Shown: positions 36,294-46,929, counted from the first letter of the stretch. The stretch: 64,000 bases of DNA from JAEXOD01 sp963667875 (GCA_963667875.2 CAXXGC010000005.1:124001-188000), one strand, 5' to 3'. Numbers and translations are program-made. Notes: a model not told the origin generated them from the letters alone.

Positions 36294-37445
36294 TCAGCTA
36301 AATTTTAATAATAAAAATGCAATCAGCGCACTTACAATTGAAGAAATTACAAAAGGAACTTGAGCACCGAACGAATCCCATAACACTCCCGTTAATACAG
36401 ATCCGCTCATTGCTGCTAGACTTATACACGTTGTAATCAGTCCTATTGCCGTACCTCTTAACTCTCCCGGAATTAAATCACTAACCCAGGCTTTTGTAAC
36501 TCCTTCGGACGCGGCTGCATAAAAACCATATAAACCAAATAAAAACCACATTAAAACAAATCCGCTGCTCAGGGCAAAACCCATATATACAATTGAAAAA
36601 ATAAATAAACCGATAATAAATACTTTCTTTTTACCATACTTATCGGCAATAATTCCAACAGGATATGATAAAACCGCATATATAAAATTATAAAAAACAT
36701 AACCCATTATTGCAATAACATCCGATTTTGCAATATCTTTGGATTTTAATATTAAAAACACATCACTGCTGTTAACCAATGAAAATAAAGTCATAAAAAT
36801 TACAAGCATTTTATACTGTTTGGGTGCACTTTTCCAAAAACTTAACATATTGGACTTATGCTGCAGTTTGACAGTCCCTTTTTTATCTTTAACTAAAAAA
36901 GTAAAATAAATTGCAAAAATTGAAGGTATAACCGACAAAAGATATATTGTTTTATAACTATTAGGAATAAGATACAATATCCCTATTGCTGTTAAAGGTC
37001 CAACTACCGCGCCTAATGTATCCATACTTCTATGAAATCCAAAAACAGCACCGGAATTACCATCCGCGTAAGAAGCCAACAATGCATCCCTGGGTGCGGT
37101 TCTTATTCCTTTGCCTACCCTGTCAATTACCCTTGAAAATAACACAGCGGCATAATGAGGAATTAATCCCGGCAGCGGTTTTACAATTCCCGATATTCCG
37201 TACCCAAGCATAACAAATATTGATCTTTTTCCAAGTTTATCGGATAAACTGCCAAAATACCCTTTTAACAATCCGGCGGTAATTTCAGCTATTCCTTCTA
37301 TTAAACCAACCGAAGCCATTGATGCCCCTAATATAGATGTCAAAAATAAGGGAGTGATGGGGTATACCATTTCACTTGCCAGATCGGTAAAAAAACTTAC
37401 CAGGCCTAAAATAACAACAGGTTTAACAATTTTTGATTTTTTCAT
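36294..37445 (-). CDS. MFS transporter
   Basis: A 383-residue membrane protein with 11-12 hydrophobic segments and the MFS signature after TM2 (KGYFGSLSDKLGKRS) and again in the second half (VGIIADKYGKKKV). Major-facilitator carriers use ion gradients to import or export small molecules; the substrate cannot be told. The first segment, with SFFTDLASEMVYPITPLF, is characteristic of a drug- or fosmidomycin-type exporter subgroup common in bacteria. Divergent from the tsaC-type gene, with 151 bases between them. Confidence 0.88.
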   Translation of the reverse strand: MKKSKIVKPVVILGLVSFFTDLASEMVYPITPLFLTSILGASMASVGLIEGIAEITAGLLKGYFGSLSDKLGKRSIFVMLGYGISGIVKPLPGLIPHYAAVLFSRVIDRVGKGIRTAPRDALLASYADGNSGAVFGFHRSMDTLGAVVGPLTAIGILYLIPNSYKTIYLLSVIPSIFAIYFTFLVKDKKGTVKLQHKSNMLSFWKSAPKQYKMLVIFMTLFSLVNSSDVFLILKSKDIAKSDVIAIMGYVFYNFIYAVLSYPVGIIADKYGKKKVFIIGLFIFSIVYMGFALSSGFVLMWFLFGLYGFYAAASEGVTKAWVSDLIPGELRGTAIGLITTCISLAAMSGSVLTGVLWDSFGAQVPFVISSIVSALIAFLLLKFS

Positions 37446-37596
37446 TATATATATTTTTTAATTTTTATTATTAATTTTAACTATTTTTATTGACATTTTC
37501 ATTAAGTTGATTAAATTTAATCAATAAATTTTTAAGCTATGTTTAAATATTTATTTTTGTATATTCTCTCATTTTATAACGTTAAAAGGAGTACAA

Positions 37597-38214
37597 ATGG
37601 AGTTTTATGAACTGCACCCGGTAACACCGCAGCAAAGATTTATTAACAAAGCGGTGGAAGTATTAAAAAATGGTGGAGTTATTATTTACCCCACAGATAC
37701 CGTTTATGGTTTTGGTTGTGATATTTTTAATAAAGAGGCTTTACAGCGTATTTATGATATTAAAAACGAATCCGGTACCAAGTTATTCAGTTTTATGTGT
37801 CCCGATTTAAAAGATATTGCCCAATATGCTAAAGTATCGGATTATGCCTACAAAACCATGAAAAAGTTACTCCCCGGACCTTATACTTTTGTTTTACCAG
37901 CTGCAAAAGAAGTTCCTAAAAAACTTTGGACAAAACGCAAAACTGTCGGCATTCGTGTTCCTGATAATTTAGTTGCCCTTACTTTAGTCCGCGAACTTGG
38001 CAATCCTATAATAAGCACAAGCGTAACTAACCGTTTGGGTGGTAATTATTTTGACCCTGCCGAAATTAGAGCCGTTTTTGAAAACCAGGTTGATTTAATG
38101 CTGTCTGTTGGTGCGTTAGAAGGAAGCCCCTCAAGTATTATTGACCTTAGCAACGAAATACCCGAAGTAATACGTGAAGGCGCCGGAGATGTTAGTATTT
38201 TTGCTGAAGTTTAA
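37597..38214 (+). CDS. tsaC: L-threonylcarbamoyladenylate synthase (YrdC/Sua5 type)
   Basis: A 205-residue single-domain YrdC protein with GGVIIYPTDTVYGFGCD and KRKTVGIRVPDN followed by STSVTNRLGG. It makes threonylcarbamoyl-AMP from threonine, bicarbonate and ATP, the first step of the t6A modification of ANN-decoding tRNAs. There is no C-terminal Sua5 domain, so this is the short TsaC form. AAAGGAG precedes the ATG at a good distance. A terminator follows. It is convergent with tal-pgi. Confidence 0.9.
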   Translation: MEFYELHPVTPQQRFINKAVEVLKNGGVIIYPTDTVYGFGCDIFNKEALQRIYDIKNESGTKLFSFMCPDLKDIAQYAKVSDYAYKTMKKLLPGPYTFVLPAAKEVPKKLWTKRKTVGIRVPDNLVALTLVRELGNPIISTSVTNRLGGNYFDPAEIRAVFENQVDLMLSVGALEGSPSSIIDLSNEIPEVIREGAGDVSIFAEV

Positions 38215-38232
38215 ATAAATTGGTTTTAATAC

Positions 38233-38265
38233 AAAAAAGCCATCCCTTAGGATGGCTTTTTTTTT
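38233..38265. terminator. bidirectional terminator between tsaC and tal-pgi
   Basis: AAAAAAGCCATCC, loop CTTA, GGATGGCTTTTTTTTT. It lies 18 bases after tsaC and 20 bases after the end of tal-pgi on the other strand; A and T runs flank both arms. Confidence 0.88.
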
Positions 38266-38285
38266 ATCCACTTGTTAAAATTATT

Positions 38286-41072
38286 TTAGAATAACTTATT
38301 TATCGCTTCCTCTTTATCACCTTTAAGCAATACAGTTAATACTTTACGGCCATTATCCAACAAAGCTTTTCTATCGCCCAATGCTTGAGCGCGAACCAAA
38401 ACACCAAAGGAGATTGATGATTTATCTTCACCTGCGTTATTAGGAATATCAATTTTTTCGCCTGTTTCATCCAAAAATTGAATAAATAAACCATTCCCTG
38501 CATCACCTTTGTGAAGCTGGCCGGTTGAATGTAAAAAGCGCGGGCCATAACCTAAAGTAGTGGCAATTTTATATTTTTCAGTAATTTTGTTACGTAAAGC
38601 GTTTAATAATTCATCTGTTTTTTCAGTAGTGTTTATATAAGCATGAATTGAGAGATAAGGAACTAGTCCGGTTTTTTCTTTTAACTCGTCTATTGAACTA
38701 AAAAATTCAGGCAATAACTTATTTGTATTTGTTATTTTAGTTTCGCTGTAAACTTCAATACTTTCATCACTAAAATATTTAGTGATTTCAGGTAAACTTC
38801 CTTTGGTTTTATATTCTTCAACCATAAAACGTGCAACAATTTTGGCACTTTCAACATTCGGCTGGTCAAAAGGATTCATTTTTAATTCAACACAGCTTAC
38901 AGCGGTGGCAATTTCCCAGCGGTAAAATTCAGCGGCCAAATCGTAAACATCAGTCATTACACATTCAATAACAGGTTTTCCTGCATTAATCAATTTTGTT
39001 ACGGCTTCATTATTTCCATTTTCTTCTTTTGTGTGAATATATACAAATACTCTATCATTTAAATAACCGTCATAGTCATAAACTTTTTCGCCGTCAACGG
39101 GCAATATACCTTTGCCAAGCTTTCCGGTGCTTTCGGCAATTAATTGTTCAACCCAAACACCAAAATTATTAACCTTTTCACTTAAAATAAAAGTAAGTTT
39201 ATCTTTCCCCATCAGCGAATATTTGCCCATAATACCGCCAATTTTTAAGCCTGTATTAAGTTCAAGGTTATTTAGTTTCGAGCTTTCTATAACACTTTCT
39301 GTGCGTCCTAACAGTGTTTTTAAATCAACACCAATTAATCCGGCAGGAACCATACCGAATAAAGACAAAGCCGAATATCTGCCGCCGATATTGGGGTCAT
39401 TAATAAATATTTTTCTAAATTTAAGTTCTTTTGCAACAGATTCCAAACCGCTTCCCGGATCAGTTATTGCAATAAAATGTTTACCTGCTTTATCAATACC
39501 AAGTTCTTTTATTGTTTCATTGTAAAAATATTTCATAAACGAAAATGTTTCAACAGTTCCGCCCGATTTTGTTGACACAATAAAAACAGTATGCTCAAAA
39601 TTAAGACCACTTCTATATTTTTCAACTGATTCGGGATGTGTACTATCCAATACGGAAAGGTTTAAATAACCTTCTTTAATACCAAAAGTTTTTGCAAATA
39701 CTTCAGGAGCTAAACTGGATCCGCCCATACCTAATAAAACCGCCCCTGTTATTCCTTCAGCATTAAGTTCTTTGGCTAATAATTCAATATTTTTTATTTC
39801 ACTTTTTGATTTTTCAGTAATAGTTAACCAGCCAAGACGATTTGTAATTTCTGTTGGAGAATCAGACCAAATTGTAAAGTCTTTTTCCCATACTCTTTCA
39901 GCTATTTTTTCGTCAATATATTTTGGAAGAGTATTAATTATTTCCTGTTCGATATTAAAATATTTTACATTTTCCATTTTTGATTTCATTATGTTATTAA
40001 TTTTTTGACCAATTGTATTTAATAAACCCTTAAACGAATTTACGAAAGCTTTTACGCCTTCCTCTTGTAATTCATCTGTTATTGTAGTTAAATTTATACC
40101 AAGTTCTTTTAACCTATTAAATTGTTGTTCGGCTTTTTCTACATCCTTTGTTAATGTCACATCAACAGTTCCATGATCCATAAAACAATTTAATGTAGCC
40201 GGAGGAACAGTATTTACGGTATTAAAACCAATTAATTCATCAATGTATAAAGTATCGGGATATTTTGGATTTTTTGTTCCGGTACTTGCCCATAATAAAC
40301 GTTGTGCTCGTGCACCGTGTTTTTCAAGTTCTTTCCATCTTTCGGATGTAAATATTTCCTGATACAATTTATATGATAATTTTGAATTAGCAACAGCAAT
40401 GGTACCCAAAAGTTCGTCAGCGTTTTTAGCTTGAAGTATCGGATCTAATTTACTGTCTAATCGGCTAACAAAAAATGAAGCAACACTTGCCACTTTTGAA
40501 AGATGGCCGCCTGCTGCAAGTAATTTTTCCAAACCGGAAATATAAGCTTCGGCTACTTTTTTATAGTTTTCAATACTAAAAATTAATGTTACATTAACAT
40601 TTATTCCGTGAGCAATTAATTCTTCAACTGCTTCAATTCCCTCATTAGTTGCAGGAACTTTAATCATAATATTTTTGCGTTTTAATTCAACAAAAATACG
40701 TACTGCATCATCAAAGGTTTTTTTTGCTTCAAATGCTAAATCCGGATTTACTTCTATACTTACATATCCGTCTAAACCATCTGTTTTTTCATATACGGGA
40801 AGCATTAAATCGGCGGCTTCGGCAATATCCTTTAAAGCTACTGCTTCATACACGCTATATGGGTCTGTTGTTTTTACAATTGTGGATTCGATATCAGCAT
40901 CATATAATTTACCGGTACTAATAGCTTTTTCAAAAATAGTTGGATTTGATGTCATACCTCGTAAACCACTATTTATAAGTTTTTGCAGTTCACCGTTTAA
41001 CACAAATTCGCGTTCAATAAAATCGTACCAAATTGATTGTCCTAATTCCGACAATTTTTCATATTTATTCAT
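38286..41072 (-). CDS. bifunctional transaldolase / glucose-6-phosphate isomerase
   Basis: About 928 residues, a fusion of two enzymes. Residues 1-365 are a transaldolase (GMTSNPTIFEKAI, Schiff-base Lys138 in IMIKVPAT, SVASFFVSRLDS). Residues ~390-928 are a glucose-6-phosphate isomerase (GMGGSSLAPE near 445, STKSGGTVE, GPRFLHSTGQLHKG). It links the non-oxidative pentose-phosphate pathway to glycolysis. The two activities are known as a Tal-Pgi fusion in several bacteria. I chose ATG 41072, which has AGGAGA four bases upstream; a TTG at 41099 would include the ribosome site. Transketolase, its pathway partner, is at 60.7-62.7 kb. Confidence 0.93.
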   Translation of the reverse strand: MNKYEKLSELGQSIWYDFIEREFVLNGELQKLINSGLRGMTSNPTIFEKAISTGKLYDADIESTIVKTTDPYSVYEAVALKDIAEAADLMLPVYEKTDGLDGYVSIEVNPDLAFEAKKTFDDAVRIFVELKRKNIMIKVPATNEGIEAVEELIAHGINVNVTLIFSIENYKKVAEAYISGLEKLLAAGGHLSKVASVASFFVSRLDSKLDPILQAKNADELLGTIAVANSKLSYKLYQEIFTSERWKELEKHGARAQRLLWASTGTKNPKYPDTLYIDELIGFNTVNTVPPATLNCFMDHGTVDVTLTKDVEKAEQQFNRLKELGINLTTITDELQEEGVKAFVNSFKGLLNTIGQKINNIMKSKMENVKYFNIEQEIINTLPKYIDEKIAERVWEKDFTIWSDSPTEITNRLGWLTITEKSKSEIKNIELLAKELNAEGITGAVLLGMGGSSLAPEVFAKTFGIKEGYLNLSVLDSTHPESVEKYRSGLNFEHTVFIVSTKSGGTVETFSFMKYFYNETIKELGIDKAGKHFIAITDPGSGLESVAKELKFRKIFINDPNIGGRYSALSLFGMVPAGLIGVDLKTLLGRTESVIESSKLNNLELNTGLKIGGIMGKYSLMGKDKLTFILSEKVNNFGVWVEQLIAESTGKLGKGILPVDGEKVYDYDGYLNDRVFVYIHTKEENGNNEAVTKLINAGKPVIECVMTDVYDLAAEFYRWEIATAVSCVELKMNPFDQPNVESAKIVARFMVEEYKTKGSLPEITKYFSDESIEVYSETKITNTNKLLPEFFSSIDELKEKTGLVPYLSIHAYINTTEKTDELLNALRNKITEKYKIATTLGYGPRFLHSTGQLHKGDAGNGLFIQFLDETGEKIDIPNNAGEDKSSISFGVLVRAQALGDRKALLDNGRKVLTVLLKGDKEEAINKLF

Positions 41073-41254
41073 TATTTCTCCTATTCTTTTTAAATTCAAT
41101 CCTTTAAAATAAAAACTATTTTATTAAATAGCACGTTAAACGTTAAATGATTGTTAATTTAGATGGATAAGGGGAAATTATATTCTGTTTCAATTGTCAA
41201 AAATTATGCCTATAATTGTAAATTAATTTATTTTAAATTTTAGATGGTTTTTTT

Positions 41255-42469
41255 ATGCAAAAGTTTTACAAATTATTATTATTTGCACTATTTATTATAA
41301 CTATATCTATATCCGCACAACCCAAAGAATATGTAATCTTAGTTTCGTTTGATGCTTTCAGATGGGATTATTTAACACGAGGTATTACTCCAAATTTGGA
41401 TAAAGTTGTAAAAGAAGGTGTTAACGCGTTATCTTTGCGTCCTTGTTTCCCGTCCAAAACATTTCCAAATCATATTTCAATTGCCACCGGCATGTATCCC
41501 GAAAATCACGGAATAATTTCCAATGATTTTATTGATCCTTTTACTTCTGAAAAATATAAAATGAGCGATACTATTACTACACGTCAAAGCAAATGGTATA
41601 AAGGTGAATTTATTTGGGAAACTTTGGAAAGAAATGGAATTAGAACAGCAAGTTATTTTTGGCCCGGGTCTGAAATAACATTAAAAGAACGTAAACCTTC
41701 AATCAACAAAAATTATATTCACAAATTCCCTTTTAAAAATCGGATCGATTCGGTAATTACATGGCTTCAGTTACCCGAAAATGTAAGACCTCATTTTGTA
41801 ACTTTATATTTTGACGATGTTGATACTTACGGACATAAATTTGGCCCAAATTCACCGGAGGTTAACGCTGCTATAAAAAGAGTTGATTCTTTAGCGGGTT
41901 ATTTAATAAAACAAATTGACAAAATAGGTTTAACCGATAAAACTAATATCATTTTCCTTTCCGATCACGGAATGACCGAAATAAGCAATGACAAAATGAT
42001 TAATGTTCAGGCATTTTTAGACGGATACAAGATAAAAATGATTAACGATGGACCTGTGATGATGATTAACACAGTTCCGGCTGAAAGGGAAAAAGTTTAT
42101 GAAATCCTTTCATCAAAAGAACATTTTACAACTTATAAAAAAGAGGATTTGCCTGATTATTTTGAATATAATAAAAATCCGTTTATAGGCGATTTAGTAC
42201 TTGTTGCCGATTTGGGCTGGTCATTAGCAGATAACAAATCGATGAGCAAAATTGAAGAATATGACGGAAAAGGGAATCATGGTTTTGCCAAAGACGAACT
42301 TGATATGCATGGATTTTTTGCGGCAAAAGGACCAAGTTTTAATAGTAATTTTAGAACCGGAACTATCTGGAATATAGATATATACCCATTAATATGTAAA
42401 ATTTTTTCCGTTACCCCACGTTCCAATATTGACGGCAACTTGGAACGAATTCAATTTTTATTAAAATAA
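41255..42469 (+). CDS. secreted nucleotide pyrophosphatase/phosphodiesterase (alkaline phosphatase superfamily)
   Basis: A 404-residue protein with a signal peptide (1-21, ending SISAQ). The metal and nucleophile sites match the NPP family: Asp33 (SFDAFRWDYL), Thr69 (PSKTFPNHIS), the Asp/His cluster YFDDVDTYGHKFGP, LSDHGM and a late MHGFF histidine. It should hydrolyse phosphodiester or pyrophosphate bonds of nucleotides in the periplasm or outside. Eleven bases separate it from the M16 peptidase pair downstream. Confidence 0.9.
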   Translation: MQKFYKLLLFALFIITISISAQPKEYVILVSFDAFRWDYLTRGITPNLDKVVKEGVNALSLRPCFPSKTFPNHISIATGMYPENHGIISNDFIDPFTSEKYKMSDTITTRQSKWYKGEFIWETLERNGIRTASYFWPGSEITLKERKPSINKNYIHKFPFKNRIDSVITWLQLPENVRPHFVTLYFDDVDTYGHKFGPNSPEVNAAIKRVDSLAGYLIKQIDKIGLTDKTNIIFLSDHGMTEISNDKMINVQAFLDGYKIKMINDGPVMMINTVPAEREKVYEILSSKEHFTTYKKEDLPDYFEYNKNPFIGDLVLVADLGWSLADNKSMSKIEEYDGKGNHGFAKDELDMHGFFAAKGPSFNSNFRTGTIWNIDIYPLICKIFSVTPRSNIDGNLERIQFLLK

Positions 42470-42480
42470 AATTAAAATAC

Positions 42481-43752
42481 ATGATAAATTTAAATAGTTT
42501 AATTAAATATAAACTTTCTAATGGTTTGCAGGTAATTTTATACCCCGATAATAATTTTCCATTAGTTACTACAAACTTGTGGTATAAAGTCGGTTCAGCA
42601 AACGAAATAACAGGTAAATCGGGATTAGCACATCTTTCTGAACATTTAATGTTCCAAGGTTCTTTAAATGTGCCTAAAGAAGCGCATTTTAAGTATATTG
42701 AAGAAGCAGGCGGTTCTCTTAATGGATCCACAAACAAAGACCGGACAAATTATTACGAAACACTGCCGTCTAATCATCTTGAACTTGCTTTATGGCTCGA
42801 ATCCGACAGAATGGGTTATCTTTTACCTTCTTTGGATGATGATAAATTTAATAACCAGTTAAGTGTTGTAATAAACGAACGCAAAGAACGTTACGATAAT
42901 GAACCGTACGGCAGGGCAAGTGAAATACTATATTCTAATATTTATTCGGCAAATCACCCTTATTACGCACCTGTAATAGGCTGGCAAAACGATTTGGACG
43001 CTTTAACTATTAATGATGCTAAAGATTTTATTAAAACATATTATTCTCCAAATAACGCAAGTTTGGTTGTTGCCGGCGATTTTGAGTTAGATGAAACACA
43101 ATTATTAATAGAAAAATACTTTGGTAATATTCCTCCGGCAGCTAACATTCCCGATATTATATATCCTGATGTAGCATTGGATCAAACGAAATGTGTAATA
43201 CACTACGACAAAGTTAATCTTCCTAAGATTTATCTTGCATGGCAAACTGATGCAAGTTTTAGTGATGAAGATTTTGCTCTTTCACTTTCTTCTTTTATTC
43301 TTGGCAACTCAAAAACAAAATACCTTTTTAAAAAACTGGTTTACGATAAACAAGTTGCAGTTAATATTTCATGTTCGGTAATTTCCTATAAAAAAACTGG
43401 TCTTTTTTTAATTACCGCCACAGCCCATAAAGATGGAAATTTGGACGAACTCAAAAATTTAATATTTGAAGAAATAAACGAAATACGTAAAAATGGTTTT
43501 GCCGAAAAGGAATTAAATCGATTTATAAATTTATACACATCTCATTCTTTATTTTCGCTTCAAAATTTGGCAAATATTGCCGATAATTTTAACAGCTACG
43601 ATTTTGAACTTGGATATCCTGATGGATTTAATTTTGAATTGGAGAAATATAAAAATTTAACTCCCCAAACTGTCGGTAAATACACTTCCGATTGTTTAAG
43701 CAAACCATATATGGAATTGAGAATTTTACCGCAGGAAGAAAATAAGTTATGA
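42481..43752 (+). CDS. M16 family zinc peptidase, catalytic subunit
   Basis: A 423-residue protein with the inverted zinc motif HLSEH (His51, Glu54, His55) and the downstream metal-ligand region INERKERYDN. It is the catalytic half of an M16 processing-peptidase-like pair. No signal peptide is visible, so it may work in the cytoplasm unless exported as a complex. It overlaps the next gene, its partner, by four bases (ATGA), so the two are made together. Related pairs cleave peptides inside a closed chamber. Confidence 0.92.
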   Translation: MINLNSLIKYKLSNGLQVILYPDNNFPLVTTNLWYKVGSANEITGKSGLAHLSEHLMFQGSLNVPKEAHFKYIEEAGGSLNGSTNKDRTNYYETLPSNHLELALWLESDRMGYLLPSLDDDKFNNQLSVVINERKERYDNEPYGRASEILYSNIYSANHPYYAPVIGWQNDLDALTINDAKDFIKTYYSPNNASLVVAGDFELDETQLLIEKYFGNIPPAANIPDIIYPDVALDQTKCVIHYDKVNLPKIYLAWQTDASFSDEDFALSLSSFILGNSKTKYLFKKLVYDKQVAVNISCSVISYKKTGLFLITATAHKDGNLDELKNLIFEEINEIRKNGFAEKELNRFINLYTSHSLFSLQNLANIADNFNSYDFELGYPDGFNFELEKYKNLTPQTVGKYTSDCLSKPYMELRILPQEENKL

Positions 43753-45119
43753 CAATTAATAGATCAATAAAACCCATTTCAAAATCAAAGCCGCATTTTA
43801 TTATTCCAAAGATTGATATTTCAACTATTGATAATAAAATTAAGCTGTTTTATGTTAATAAAAGCACACTTCCAATTATTAATTTATCATTAATTGTTTA
43901 TGCCGGAAGTCGGATAGATCCTGAACAAATGAACGGTTTGGCTTATTTAACAAGTTTGTTAATTGCTGAAGGAGCCGGTCAGTTTAATGCATTGGAATTA
44001 AAAGAAGAGTTTCAATCGTTAGGAGTTAGTTTTAGTATTAGCGTAAATCTTGAATATATTATATTTAATATACTTTCTACTTCTGAAAATTTTGAAAAAG
44101 CTTTTACCCTATTATCCGATGTAATATTACGACCGCATTTTACTGTAAATGACTTTGATCTTGCAAAAAAAAGATTACAAACAAATTTAGTTCATTCACA
44201 AATTGACCCCGATTCCATTTCCAATATTTGTTATAATAAAGTTGTTGCCAGCAAATTAAAAAGCTCGCATCCAAAGTTTGGTTATCCCGAAACTGTTAAC
44301 AATATTTCAAATGAAGATATTATTAATTTCTATAAGGATAATTTTTCACCTTCAAACGCTGTAATTTGTATTACAGGGGATATTAGAAAAGAAGAAGTTA
44401 AAAATCTTTATAACATATATTTGGGTAATTGGGAAAATAAAACAAATAACAATACCGTAGTTCCAAACTTTTCAAATACAAATATTGCTGCTTATTATAC
44501 TCATTTGGAAAATTCTCCTCAATCGATAATTACTTTAGGACATCGGCTGCCAACTCGAAATAAAATAGATTACCCGCCTTTATCATTAGCAAACGGAATA
44601 CTCGGGGGACATTTCAGCAGCCGATTGAATAGGAATTTACGTGAAAATAAAGGATATACATACGGAATCAGCTCGCGAGCGACATTTAACAATGAATGTG
44701 GAATTTTTACAATCGACACCTCTGTTGAGGGTAAAGTTACAATAGCTGCTCTTAAGGAAATAATTTACGAAATTAATAATTTTTATAACACGATAACCGA
44801 AGAAGAATTGGATTTTAACAAATCTTATTTGGTTAATCATTTCCCTGCTACTTTTGAAACATATTCAAGTGTTAATTCTCTTCTTGTGAGTATGGCAAAT
44901 TATAATCTGCCTGTTTCTTATCTCAATTCATTTATTGATAATACATTAAATGTTGATATTAAGATGCTGAATGAATTTATTAAATCTTTTATTCGACCTG
45001 ATAAAATGCAGATTTATATTTGTGGTGACAAAAAGAATTTTGCGGATCAATTGCAAAATTTTGGAGTAACAAAAATAACCGAATTGGATGTTTGGGGAAA
45101 TCCAATAATAATTAATTAA
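43749..45119 (+). CDS. M16 family peptidase-like protein, non-catalytic subunit
   Basis: A 456-residue M16 homologue. Where the catalytic partner has HxxEH this protein reads LAYLTSLLIAEGAG, so it cannot bind the zinc. The conserved Arg/Tyr segment NRNLRENKGYTYGISS, which grips substrate in M16B heterodimers, is present. It should pair with the preceding gene product to form the closed chamber. Its start overlaps the stop of the catalytic gene. It converges with the minus-strand operon with eight bases between stops. Confidence 0.9.
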   Translation: MTINRSIKPISKSKPHFIIPKIDISTIDNKIKLFYVNKSTLPIINLSLIVYAGSRIDPEQMNGLAYLTSLLIAEGAGQFNALELKEEFQSLGVSFSISVNLEYIIFNILSTSENFEKAFTLLSDVILRPHFTVNDFDLAKKRLQTNLVHSQIDPDSISNICYNKVVASKLKSSHPKFGYPETVNNISNEDIINFYKDNFSPSNAVICITGDIRKEEVKNLYNIYLGNWENKTNNNTVVPNFSNTNIAAYYTHLENSPQSIITLGHRLPTRNKIDYPPLSLANGILGGHFSSRLNRNLRENKGYTYGISSRATFNNECGIFTIDTSVEGKVTIAALKEIIYEINNFYNTITEEELDFNKSYLVNHFPATFETYSSVNSLLVSMANYNLPVSYLNSFIDNTLNVDIKMLNEFIKSFIRPDKMQIYICGDKKNFADQLQNFGVTKITELDVWGNPIIIN

Positions 45120-45127
45120 ACCGAACT

Positions 45128-46144
45128 TTATTGATCTTCAATTTGATTTGCGAATAATCTAGATGGCGATAATATTTTATTTCCTTTCTTTTTCATTCGT
45201 AAAACATCATTTCGTACGGTAAAAAACTGAGTGGTAGGCAAATAGAACATTTTTGTGGTTAAATCCGGCTTTTCACAGTAATAACGAAACATTGATTTTA
45301 ATTCTTCGGGTTCTCTATCACCCAAATTTATTAATTCCGTTTTCTTCTTAATAATATATCCTTCGGGTATGTTCTTTGTAATAAATTTGTATATCTTCGA
45401 ATTATATAAGTCGGATTCGTTATTTACTAAAATAAAGTTTGTTCTATTGTAAGTTAAAAGTATTTTTTGTAAAGATTTAATAATTTTTTCGGGATGTTGA
45501 TCGGCATTTAATACAAATTGATCATCATCAATATCATCATCCAGCTTAATTACATATTCTTTTCCATGTTTAACAATAAGTTTTAATAATGTTTCCGCAT
45601 CATCACTTGGTAATACCGAAAAACAAATATTTGTGGGTGTATCTAATAAATCATAAAGCTCGCTTTCGTTTAATTCTTCAATTCCGTCAACAATAATAGA
45701 AATATTTTGGCCATTTCGGTTTAGATCTTTATCAAATTTAAAATAAGCTTTAAGAATCAATTTATTTTCTATTTTTAAAGTAAGTTTTGTATCTCCATTA
45801 ATTTTTAATTCATTGGAACTGATTACAACACCGTTATAATAATACTTTTCATTTAATGATGTTAACAGATCAACTATTTGTAAATCGGATGGTGTTTTAA
45901 TAACATAATCGGTATAAGTAGAATCTGTATCTTTATCTGTTAATACTTTCTCTTTTATCCACTCTTTTTGTATTCCGTACTCTTCCAAACTTGAAAAAAA
46001 TATTTTATTTATTTCACCCGGATAAAAACTTGTTTTTACTTCAACTTTTTTTTGGGTATAAATACTTTGAATAATTATTTCAACAACTAACAATAAAAAA
46101 ATGGTTATTAATAATATATATATTGTTTTTCTTTTAAAATTCAT
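45128..46144 (-). CDS. membrane-anchored protein, possible divergent polysaccharide deacetylase
   Basis: A 338-residue protein with one N-terminal membrane segment (about 7-27) and a periplasmic remainder. Around residues 147-200 it reads ISIIVDGIEELNESELYDLL, then CFSVLPSDDAETLL, and EYVIKLD. This resembles the NodB-like fold of YibQ-type 'divergent polysaccharide deacetylase' proteins (IVIDDLG ... FAILP ... HLPME). The metal-binding His residues expected there are not obvious, so activity is doubtful. It is last in the six-gene operon, eight bases after the crotonase gene. Confidence 0.45.
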   Translation of the reverse strand: MNFKRKTIYILLITIFLLLVVEIIIQSIYTQKKVEVKTSFYPGEINKIFFSSLEEYGIQKEWIKEKVLTDKDTDSTYTDYVIKTPSDLQIVDLLTSLNEKYYYNGVVISSNELKINGDTKLTLKIENKLILKAYFKFDKDLNRNGQNISIIVDGIEELNESELYDLLDTPTNICFSVLPSDDAETLLKLIVKHGKEYVIKLDDDIDDDQFVLNADQHPEKIIKSLQKILLTYNRTNFILVNNESDLYNSKIYKFITKNIPEGYIIKKKTELINLGDREPEELKSMFRYYCEKPDLTTKMFYLPTTQFFTVRNDVLRMKKKGNKILSPSRLFANQIEDQ

Positions 46145-46152
46145 ATTAAAAA

Positions 46153-46920
46153 TTATTCGTTAATAAATATTGGCTTTCTTTTTTCAATAAATGCCGTTGT
46201 TCCTTCCTTAAAATCCATGCTGTTACAGCAAAGTCCAAACATTTCCGATTCTTTTTCCATACTTGTTTCTTTATCAAAAACAGCATTAAGCGCAAATTTA
46301 ACCGGAATTGTGCTTTTTAACGAGATTTTTTTTGCTGTTTCAATTGACCTTGGTAATAAATCTTCAAAGGGGAAAATTTTATTTACTAAACCTATTCTCA
46401 AAGCTTCTTCAGCATCAATCAATTCCCCGGTTAAAATTAATTCAACTGCACGATTGTTATTAATAATCTTTGGTAAACGCTGTGTACCCCCATATCCGGG
46501 TATCAGACCCAAATTAATTTCGGGCTGGCCAAATTTTGCGTTGTTTGAAGCATATCTAATGTGGCATGCTAAAGCAAGTTCGCAGCCGCCGCCTAAAGCA
46601 AAACCATTAATTGCAGCAATTACAGGTTTGCCAAGAGTTTCAATTAAATTAAAAAGTTCCTGTCCATATTTAGAAAACTTTACCGCACTGTGGTTATCCA
46701 ACCGGGCAAATTCCGTAATATCGGCACCGGCAACAAAAGCTTTTGGACCAGCACCTGTAATAACTACGCAGTTAATTTCTTTGTTATCCTTAATTTCAGT
46801 AAATAGTTCAAACAGTTCTGCTAAAGTTTTATTATTCAGAGCGTTTAATTTTTCGGGTCTATTTATTGTTATTAAAGCAATTTTATCTTCAATTACGTAT
46901 TTAATACATTCGTTATTCAT
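46153..46920 (-). CDS. enoyl-CoA hydratase/isomerase (crotonase) family protein
   Basis: A 255-residue crotonase. The oxyanion-hole segment AGADITEF and the GFALGGGCELALAC signature are present. Both catalytic glutamates of a hydratase are found, Glu114 and Glu134 (PEINLGLIPGYGGTQRL). It should hydrate trans-2-enoyl-CoA, in fatty-acid or amino-acid breakdown or butyrate-type metabolism. No other beta-oxidation gene is nearby. It lies nine bases from the gene before it and eight from the gene after it in the minus-strand operon. Confidence 0.92.
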   Translation of the reverse strand: MNNECIKYVIEDKIALITINRPEKLNALNNKTLAELFELFTEIKDNKEINCVVITGAGPKAFVAGADITEFARLDNHSAVKFSKYGQELFNLIETLGKPVIAAINGFALGGGCELALACHIRYASNNAKFGQPEINLGLIPGYGGTQRLPKIINNNRAVELILTGELIDAEEALRIGLVNKIFPFEDLLPRSIETAKKISLKSTIPVKFALNAVFDKETSMEKESEMFGLCCNSMDFKEGTTAFIEKRKPIFINE

Positions 46921-46929
46921 TTTTATTTC